In this document: piece after piece, positions 57,218 through 64,000 of the stretch
Layout of the letters: each line of letters opens with the position of its first letter
Position numbering within the stretch: position 1 is the first letter of the stretch
Origin: Jaltomata sinuosa
Taxonomy: Eukaryota > Streptophyta > Magnoliopsida > Solanales > Solanaceae
Assembly: GCA_003996215.1 (NCBI GenBank)
Contig: QJPP01001741.1
Coordinates: forward strand, 372,001 to 436,000
DNA: 64,000 nucleotides
Direction: 5' to 3'
Translations under genes and position numbers: made by a program
The notes under the pieces: generated by a model
Seen by the model: only the letters and a program-made list of their open reading frames with translations
The model's database searches: none
Told to the model about the DNA's origin: nothing

Positions 57218-59167
57218 ATGTTTTTAGGGATGATGCAGGTTGTCACTGCCCACAAATGGTATGTTAAATGCACCATTTTAATTGATAACAGTTTCTCTAT
57301 TACTAATGTTGCTATGATAGATAGCGGTGCAGACGTTAGCTGCATTCAAGAAGGTCTTGTCCCTTCAAAATATTTTCAAAAAACTGCGCATATGGTCAAA
57401 TCCGCATCAGGACATGCTTTAGATATAAAGTATAAACTTTCAAATACAAAAATTTGCCAGAACAAGGTTTGCATACCACATTTCTTCTTTCTGGTAAAAA
57501 ATCAGTTGCATCCTCCAATTATTCTTGGAACGCCTTTTATAAATGCAATCTATCCTTTTACGCATATTGATTCAAAAGGATTTTCAGCCTCGTATAAAGA
57601 CGATAAAATAAGTAATACTTTCATCACGGAGCCAATAACCCGTGAAATTGATGCTTTAATTAAGATGAAGCAAAAACATGTCGATTCTTTACAATATGAA
57701 CTCTTTAGCATGAACATATTTGAGTCTCTCAAATCTGCTAAAATACAGGAAAAAATTAAAATAATTTCCGAACAAATCGCCATTGATATTTGCGCAGATC
57801 ACCCCAGTGACTTTTGGAATCGCAAAAAGCACATTGTAACTCTTCCATATGAGGAGGATTTTTCAGAGGATAATATCCCAACCAAGTCTCGTCCCTGCCA
57901 AATGAATTCTGAATTAGTAGAATTCTGCAAAGGGGAAATCGATACTCTGCTACAAAAGGGTTTAATAAAACCATCAAAATCTCCTTGGTCATGCACAACA
58001 TTTTATGTGAATAATGCTGCAGAAAAGGAACGTGGAACTCCCAGGTTAGTAATAAATTACAAGCCTTTAAACAAATGTTTAAAATGGGTAAGGTATCATA
58101 TTCCCAATAAAAGAGATTTATTATCCAGGTTATACGACGCCAATATATTTTCAAAATTTGATTTAAAATCAGGATATTGGCAAATTCAAATATTTAAAGA
58201 GCATTCTTATAGGACTGCTTTTAATGTTCCTTTTGGACAATACGAATGGAATGTCATGCCATTTGGTTTAAAAAATGCCCCATCAGAATTTCAAAAAATT
58301 ATGAATGACATTTTTAATCCATATATGGATTTTATTATTGTTTATATTGACGATATTTTGGTGTTTTCCAAAACGCTAGAGATGCATATCAAGCACCTCG
58401 ATATCTTCAAGAAAATTGTTATACAAAATGGTTTGGTGATATCTAAACCAAAAATGAGTCTGTTTCAAACAGAAGTTCGCTTTCTCGGACATCTAATTTG
58501 TCAAGGAAGTGTCACTCCAATACAGAGGGCCATCGACTTTGCATCAAAGTTTCCTGACATTATTACAGATAGAACTCAGTTGCAGAGATTCTTGGGCAGT
58601 TTAAATTACATCTCCCCTTTTTATAAGAATCTTTCTCGTGATTTAGCCCCGTTATACGACAGGCTCAAGAAGGATTATAAATCTCCGTGGACTAATAGTC
58701 ACACCACTTTGGTAAAGAACATCAAACTGCGAGTTCAGTCTTTACCTTGCTTAACTCTTGCTAACCCTGCTTGGCAAAAAATTATTGAAACAGATGCCTC
58801 AAATATTGGTTACGGTGGGATTCTTAAACAAATTAATCCCAATGACAAAAATGAATATCTTATAAGATCTCATTCAGGTAAATGGACAGAAGCCCAGAAA
58901 AAATATGCAACTGTGGTTCATGAAATGCTTACAATTGTTAAGTGTGTCCTTAAATTTCAAGATGATTTATATAATCAAAAGTTTTTAATAAAAACTGATG
59001 CTCAATCGGTCAAATACATGTTTGACAAAGATTTTAAGCATGATGCGTCCAAACTTATATTTGCAAGGTGGCAGGCTCAACTAGCGCCGTTTGATTTCGA
59101 TATCCATTATAAGAAGGGGATTGATAATTCTTTACCTGACTTCTTATCCCGAGAGTATATCCAATAA
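57218..59167 (+). CDS. EPRV protease-reverse transcriptase-RNase H polyprotein (intact)
   Basis: 649 residues without a stop. The first ATG is at 57218; the frame is open about 160 nt further upstream and may once have continued from the preceding ORF. The aspartic protease at about residues 20-120 has MIDSGADVSCI and PIILGTPFIN. RT at about 215-430 has RLVINYKPLN, FSKFDLKSGYWQIQ, MPFGLKNAPSEFQ and the catalytic IIVYIDDILVFS. RNase H at about 515-645 has IIETDASNIGYGGI, VHEMLTIVKCVLKF and FLIKTDAQSVKYMF, ending DFLSREYIQ. All visible catalytic residues are kept. It converts viral pregenomic RNA to DNA. No integrase follows, as expected for the family. Confidence 0.92.
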   Translation: MFLGMMQVVTAHKWYVKCTILIDNSFSITNVAMIDSGADVSCIQEGLVPSKYFQKTAHMVKSASGHALDIKYKLSNTKICQNKVCIPHFFFLVKNQLHPPIILGTPFINAIYPFTHIDSKGFSASYKDDKISNTFITEPITREIDALIKMKQKHVDSLQYELFSMNIFESLKSAKIQEKIKIISEQIAIDICADHPSDFWNRKKHIVTLPYEEDFSEDNIPTKSRPCQMNSELVEFCKGEIDTLLQKGLIKPSKSPWSCTTFYVNNAAEKERGTPRLVINYKPLNKCLKWVRYHIPNKRDLLSRLYDANIFSKFDLKSGYWQIQIFKEHSYRTAFNVPFGQYEWNVMPFGLKNAPSEFQKIMNDIFNPYMDFIIVYIDDILVFSKTLEMHIKHLDIFKKIVIQNGLVISKPKMSLFQTEVRFLGHLICQGSVTPIQRAIDFASKFPDIITDRTQLQRFLGSLNYISPFYKNLSRDLAPLYDRLKKDYKSPWTNSHTTLVKNIKLRVQSLPCLTLANPAWQKIIETDASNIGYGGILKQINPNDKNEYLIRSHSGKWTEAQKKYATVVHEMLTIVKCVLKFQDDLYNQKFLIKTDAQSVKYMFDKDFKHDASKLIFARWQAQLAPFDFDIHYKKGIDNSLPDFLSREYIQ

Positions 59168-59168
59168 A

Positions 59169-59354
59169 ATGTTTTATTTGACATTTTTTTCTGAAAAGGC
59201 CTTGATTTCCATTTTAAAGGTAATTATACTACCAAAAGATCTTAAACAGCTCATTATTGAAATTGTCATAAATGATTTAGTAAGAGAAGATTTCTCTGTA
59301 CATGACTATTCGGAAAATATCCGGGAAGACTTAACAGATTATTTTACAGAATGA
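59169..59354 (+). CDS. EPRV 61-residue ORF overlapping the last ORF by ATGA
   Basis: ATG at 59169 comes two bases after the polymerase TAA. The protein starts MFYLTFFSEKALISILKV and ends in an acidic tail. Its TGA (59352-59354) overlaps the ATG of the next ORF (59351-59353) as ATGA, an arrangement used for translational coupling in caulimovirids. No family is recognised. Confidence 0.5.
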   Translation: MFYLTFFSEKALISILKVIILPKDLKQLIIEIVINDLVREDFSVHDYSENIREDLTDYFTE

Positions 59355-60640
59355 CTAATTTGTTTTCCTACAGGATGGACCCGCCTTGGAGGCAAGTTCG
59401 GGGAAGAGGACGGGGAAGATCAGCCCCGGGAAGGTCCTCTGGACATTCCAGCTCTCAGGGATCGTCATATCGATCCAATTACCCAGTTATACAAATGGGT
59501 AACAGAAGCCTTATTAATAAAAGGATCTCCAATGAGGGTGAATCTTCATCTTCATCTACTCCTGCCCCTGAGCAGATTATTAATCTGGAAAATATTCCAA
59601 AAGAAAGCCCGTTATACGAGCATGCGCAGGCATATTTACATGCACAAAGGCAGAAAGATACTTTTGCTTCAGTTATGAAAGAGGACAATGATAATATCAT
59701 ATCCTATGAGCAACTCCAGAAGAGAGAAATTATATTTCTCTTGGAAAACTCTGATATACAGAGAAAAACCGAACCATGAAAAATATTCCAGAGGTACTTG
59801 ATCAAGGGATTATATTTTTCGGGAGAGTCATACAAAACCCGGTTATACTATGAAACCATACTGATAAGTACTAGAAGTGCAGAAATTCAGCACTTTTGCC
59901 CCACGGGTTATACCCCAGAACAGAATGTTTATAACTTCTCAAAAATAATTATCAAACAGATTATATCTGTTGAAGACTGGGGAATGTCAACTATGAAAGA
60001 AAGCCAGATTAGCCTTAAGGGTATTCCTATGAACTTCACTTATTGGGATTATATACAAGCTTTCAGTCAAACCTTGTTTTATAACAATGATAAAAATTAA
60101 CACACTTGGTTTGTAAAAATTTGCGCAAAAATATTTGCAGAACCAATCCCAAACTGATTCATTAACTGGTGGTCATACCACGGTCCTACAATTCAGATAT
60201 TGCCAAAAAAATTCCTCCGAGTTTATTATAATAACTTCTGGGAAAAATTGTTAAGAAAGGATCCCAGGTCCAAACAGATGAATGGACAAGAACTCATTGA
60301 TACCATTATCAACACAATTAACGCTTATAAAGAACTTCCTCAAAAGGGAATTAGCGTTGATAATCCCTCCGTCAGGCATATTGCCCGAAGGATCTCCACT
60401 CAAGATGGAGATAAGGAAGCAATGATCAACGAGTATCTCGAGCAAATGAAGAAGAGCTTGCTTCAAGGTATCAATCAAATTGATAAATCTGATACTTCTA
60501 TGAGAAGTGAAACTTCAGGCGAAGAAGCGCAGCGCCATGAAGAAGACATTATATTGTCTACGAAAGATATCCAGGGAGCAGAAGATCTGCTGCAATCACT
60601 GAAGGCCATGGAAAAGAAACGTGGCAAAGAGAAAGTATGA
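59351..60640 (+). pseudogene. EPRV last ORF (position of the ORF4/transactivator), broken
   Basis: The ATG at 59351 opens a frame with an Arg/Gly/Ser-rich N-terminus (RGRGRGRSAPGRSSGHSS) that ends at a TGA at 59777. Similarity continues at about 59798-60100 (ISVEDWGMSTMKESQI and FTYWDYIQAFSQTLFYNND), ends at a TAA, and continues at about 60200-60640 after another frame change (ILPKKFLRVYYNNFWEKLL). The C-terminus is Glu/Lys-rich. The position matches the translational transactivator gene of caulimovirids, but the motifs alone do not prove that function. Confidence 0.68.
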
Positions 60641-60644
60641 AGAA

Positions 60645-60900
60645 GACAGAAAATTATCTGTCACTATCTACACTGTACAGTATATAAACTGTTTAAACAG
60701 TAAATTCACTGTTTAGGGACCCATATGGGCCCCCTACCTACTGTACAAAGATTCATTTTGTTTTCTTTCTTTTTCTATATAAGTGCTCATTTTGTTAAGT
60801 AGGAGCACACAAAAAATTCTTACAATCTCTCTCTTCTTTCTAGAACAGCTTTGTAAAGAAAACTTCAGAAAACGTTTGCCACTGTTCCGGCTTTAATAAA
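60645..60900 (+). promoter_or_regulatory. EPRV promoter with TATA box and polyadenylation signal
   Basis: TATATAAG at 60776-60783 is a good TATA box; transcription would start near 60805-60815. AATAAA at 60895-60900 lies about 90 nt downstream, the pararetroviral layout that yields terminally redundant pregenomic RNA when the signal is skipped on the first pass. Upstream lie three perfect palindromes: ACTGTACAGT (60672-60681), ACTGTTTAAACAGT (60688-60701) and CCCATATGGG (60720-60729). Confidence 0.7.
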
Positions 60901-61424
60901 ATTTTGGATCAGTATTCGCAAGCAACCTTGGCTCTTGGTCGTCCTTAAGGTATTTACTTTTTAGTTTTATTTACCATAGTTCTCTTCTCCTAGCCAGGAC
61001 TATGTCCGGCTAAACGGCTTCCATATCTATGTCTCCTACCTAACGTCTCTCCTATATGCACCATGAACGGATCTAAGCTTTATTAAAATAGAAAGAAATT
61101 TTTTATAAGGTTTCTTGACTTGGTTCTGAGATGGTGGTACAGTCGGATCTAGAACTACTCTTATTGTCTCTGTCCGGCAAGCCTGTAGCAAGCCATGACC
61201 TCCTTAGCCCGAGATATGTGTTAAAAGGGCGCCTCTTGGTCCGGTTAGAACCGCTATTGGGTTAGAACCGTTGGACAAGAGTATAATAAGAGTATGTACT
61301 GTAGTCCTGACAGGCCCTTTGCTCAGGTAAAAGAGTTAGTCTCTTCCTTACAGTCTAAAGAAATTGTATGAAAAATTCTCTAATATTTCAGTTCTTATGC
61401 CTGCGTTTATGCGTCAGTATAAGG
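60901..61424 (+). other. EPRV leader region
   Basis: No long ORF; several short hairpin-prone stretches, for example two copies of GGTTAGAACCG (61243 and 61260) in a GTCC...GGAC context. TGGTTCTGAGATGG at 61121 is a weak candidate for a decayed Met-tRNA primer site (TGGTATCAGAGCC in relatives). Confidence 0.45.
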
Positions 61425-61575
61425 ATGCTGAATTGCTTGATCCTTGACCAGAGCGGACTACCGCCCGGTCTCAGATCCTGTAATCTATATTTAAATCTAT
61501 ATGCTGAATTGCTTGATCCTGACCAGAGCGGACTACCGCCCGGTCTCAGATCCTGTAATCTAAATCTATATTTTT
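61425..61575 (+). repeat. 76-bp tandem duplication at the EPRV right end
   Basis: ATGCTGAATTGCTTGATCCT begins at 61425 and again at 61501. Each unit contains AGAGCGGACTACCGCCCGGT, which can fold, and ends TCAGATCCTGTAATCTA. After about 61575 the sequence turns into AT-rich host-like DNA. Confidence 0.88.
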
Positions 61576-64000
61576 ATCATAGATTTAATAACTTTTTAAT
61601 TTAAAGAATCATATATGTGACATTAAAAATAAATAATTACCATAACAAAAATAAAAACCAGTTAAAATTTTTACATAGTTTTAACATTCAATTTTTAAAA
61701 TTTAAAAATAATAACTTCCTGTATCTAAACTAACCTCAAACCCTCACCCACGTCCCCCATTCTCCATAGATAAATAAAAACAAAAATATTATTCAAAAAT
61801 AATTTACATAAAGCCTAACAATTAGGTAACGGTTGTTGGGAAAAGAGTTTTTTTTTTGGTCTATATCTATTTTTTAAAGAGTTAAATTCTACAGTTACTT
61901 TAATTCTTTTTAATGTTGTTAATATTTAAATTCTACAAAATAGTTAAAAGACCCCAAAAAAAATAGAAACTTTAAAAACTTTTACAAAATAACCAAAAAA
62001 AATAGTTTGTAAACTCAAATACTTTAATTTTTATTTACTGTTTTAATATTTTGATTCTACTGAATAATTAAAAGACCCAAAAAAGAAGGAACTTTAAGAA
62101 CTTCTACAAAAAAACAAAAAAATCATTAAATTCAAATAAATATAGATAAATAAAAATAATTTTTTAATTAGTTAATAATTTTCAATTTGAATTTAAACAT
62201 GTTTAAATATTTAAATGTTAAAATTTATATTTTTTAAAACTATTTTATCTTAAATTGAAAAGTTTCCCATGGTTAATATAACTCTTCTTTTCCGGTTTTT
62301 AAACATGTCTTATTTTTTTTGCGGTTTTTATAAATTTCAAAATTATACGATAGTTTATCCATGTTATACTCTTCCTAAAAAGTTGCTCCTAAATTATAGG
62401 CAAACAATAATCCATTTTCCCCTATTTAAAACAACAAACACAGAAAATTAAAACTCATTTTTTCATCTTCAAAAAATAAAGATGAATATTTTCTTCAAAA
62501 GAAAATAAACAAATGTTGAAGAAAATAAAACGTACAACATATAAGTTGGGCTATTTAATTATGAATATGAATAGTATATATTCTTATATTAAATATATTA
62601 TTTTGAAAATAATTAAATTAGAATTCCAATTTAAGTTTTTTTTTAATAAAAATGGATAACTACCAAAATCTTTAATTGCCATTAACCCACGTTTTATTAA
62701 CAGTTACGGTAGTCATTGCACACAACTGTTCACTTTTAAATGCTCTATTAATTATTAATTATTCACATGTCTTTTATATAACTGTTTAAAAATAAATATT
62801 AATATGGATAAGATTTTTAAAATTCGTCAGTTAATTTTTAAGATAATTGCTCAGCCTTTAAACTGTTTTAAAGTGTGCTAAACTTCTCATCTTATGAATT
62901 TAAATTTCAACCAATTACTACACTTTATCAAAAACCTTCTACCATTTACTTTGATATCCGTTTTTTGTTTGTAGGTTTTATCTAGAATGACTATTTTCTT
63001 TGATGTTGAATTTTTATAGACAATGGTAAAGTAAAATTGTGATTTTGTTGAATAGGTACGTATTTTTTTTTCTTTTTTTGAATAGGTACGTATTTGAATA
63101 TTAAGTTAGCAAATATTTTGACTTGATTCATAAGGGTTAATATTTCTCTTTTCTTAACTTTTGGGTTTTCTTGGACTTACTTTTTCATGGAGGAGGAGGT
63201 TGAATTTTTTGTTGTTGTTTTGTTGGCATATCGGGTATCACATGCAAGTTTAAAAATACATAACATTTTTTTGTAATATAGTTATCATTTTTAATACTCC
63301 ATTGTCTCATCAATCTTTACTGAAGATATGAAAAATTGTTGTATGTGAATGAGTAGCAGAGAATTTCAACCCTATTCAAATTAAGCTAATTTTTTCCTTG
63401 CTCTTCTTTGAAGTCATCTGTTTTCTTATATTGCTTTAGGTAAATTTCATTTCTCAAAAGAACTGTTTAAATTACTAGAGGAGTACAATTATAGTTAACA
63501 CTTCACTATTATAATGCAATTATACAGTTAATGCTCTTACATTTCTCAAAACTTACTTTAGTTAAATGGTTGAATGTTGAAGACAATCGACAAGGATGAC
63601 TACATTTCAATTCGTAAAAAAAAAATCATAGTTTAATAAATATATGACTCCCTTTATATTATTCAAGGATAATTATTCAGTAAATCATTATCTGATTTTT
63701 GTTCTGATTTTTGTATGGCTTCTCCTATTATTGTCTTTTTCGATTATTATAGGGTGAAGTTATGTATTTTAATCTACGGAATAGTAATTAAATTATTCTT
63801 TAAATTTGAAGAGAAATGGTAATGTATCTCTTTTGTTTTGTAGTCACCTGCTCATCAACATGCTTTGAATTAATATCGATGATATACATGATTTGTATCG
63901 TTCATGGACACAATAATATGATATTTTCACTGTTATCATATTTTCATATAATATTAGAATTGGTTTATATAAGAAAATTTACAACTTACAAAAATGACTT
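61576..64000. other. AT-rich intergenic DNA, no gene recognised
   Basis: Strongly AT-rich with poly-A/poly-T tracts. No coding pattern, RNA gene or transposon terminus is recognised, apart from the inverted copy at 63850-64000 and a 16-bp direct repeat GAATAGGTACGTATTT at about 63051 and 63080. Confidence 0.6.
63850..64000 (+). repeat. Inverted, diverged copy of 52850-52990
   Basis: TCGTTCATGGACACAATAATAT and TAAGAAAATTTA appear here on the plus strand and on the minus strand at about 52954-52864, with similar spacing and small indels. The copy runs off the window. The family is unknown. Confidence 0.75.

Larger units (their letters stand above)
53755..61575 (+). mobile_element. Endogenous pararetrovirus (Caulimoviridae, Solendovirus-like)
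   Basis: An approximately unit-length (about 7.8 kb) copy of a plant pararetrovirus genome lies in chromosomal DNA: movement protein, coat protein, protease-RT-RNase H, last ORF, promoter and leader. There are no LTRs and no integrase, and a movement protein is present, which separates it from the gypsy elements. The order and the separate ORFs resemble tobacco vein clearing virus and the EPRVs of Solanum and Nicotiana. The left border truncates the movement protein; the right border is near the end of the tandem repeat. Most ORFs are broken; only the polymerase ORF is intact. Confidence 0.88.

Noticed and set aside
61121..61134. EPRV primer binding site TGGTTCTGAGATGG
   Set aside because: Too many differences from TGGTATCAGAGCC to call; only mentioned as a candidate in the leader entry.
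53755..61575. Reading the EPRV as another gypsy element
   Set aside because: It has a movement protein and the caulimovirid capsid block, no integrase after RNase H, no LTRs, and a promoter-poly(A) layout of a pararetrovirus.

Overview
This is nuclear DNA from a flowering plant, most likely Solanaceae and probably Solanum. The reasons are dense nested Ty3/gypsy LTR retrotransposons with LTRs of about 2 kb, a caulimovirid endogenous pararetrovirus (EPRV) of the tobacco vein clearing virus / Solendovirus type, and AT-rich intergenic DNA with no compact genes. The assignment is inference from family resemblance; no database search was possible. I recognise no intact host gene.

Layout. Positions 1-34596 are a nest. 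The oldest layer is an element I call B3. Its pieces are 5371-5383, 14483-18393 and 27482-29881. Into it were inserted element A (1-5370, pol plus 3' LTR; its left part lies outside the window), element B1 (5384-14482, both LTRs, no sense coding capacity, but an antisense gene remnant of the putative plant transposon protein family), element C (18394-27481, complete chromovirus-type gypsy with the 5-bp target duplication AAACT) and element D (29882-34596, 5' LTR, gag and half of pol). Element E (34597-41407, minus strand) cuts off D. E is an Athila-like gag-protease-only element with one intact 845-residue ORF and two nearly identical LTRs. Next come an LTR scrap of family F in plus orientation (41408-41857), an A-like LTR scrap in minus orientation (41858-42469), and element F (42470-49945, minus strand, broken gag-pol with its 3' end deleted). 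From 49946 the DNA is AT-rich and mostly featureless, with a 39-bp perfect inverted repeat, a G-run and a decayed coding-like patch.

The EPRV occupies roughly 53755-61575, close to one unit-length caulimovirid genome. The order is movement protein (5' end lost), a small broken ORF, coat protein, a broken zinc-knuckle/acidic section, an intact 649-residue protease-reverse transcriptase-RNase H ORF, a 61-residue ORF joined by an ATGA overlap to a broken last ORF, then promoter (TATA), polyadenylation signal and structured leader. An inverted, diverged copy of a host repeat lies on each side at some distance (about 52850-52990 and 63850-64000).

The most unusual pattern is that every LTR family here carries, in the first 70-500 nt of its LTR (U3), a cluster of short palindromes with a family-specific core: CACGAGTC/GACTCGTG in A, CCGCTATAGCGG-like in B and F, CCATGGG-type in C, CACGGACCGTG-like in D and TGACGGACCGTCA in E. 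The EPRV promoter also has palindromes upstream of its TATA box. The second point of interest is the antisense transposon-protein gene inside the LTR pair of B1.
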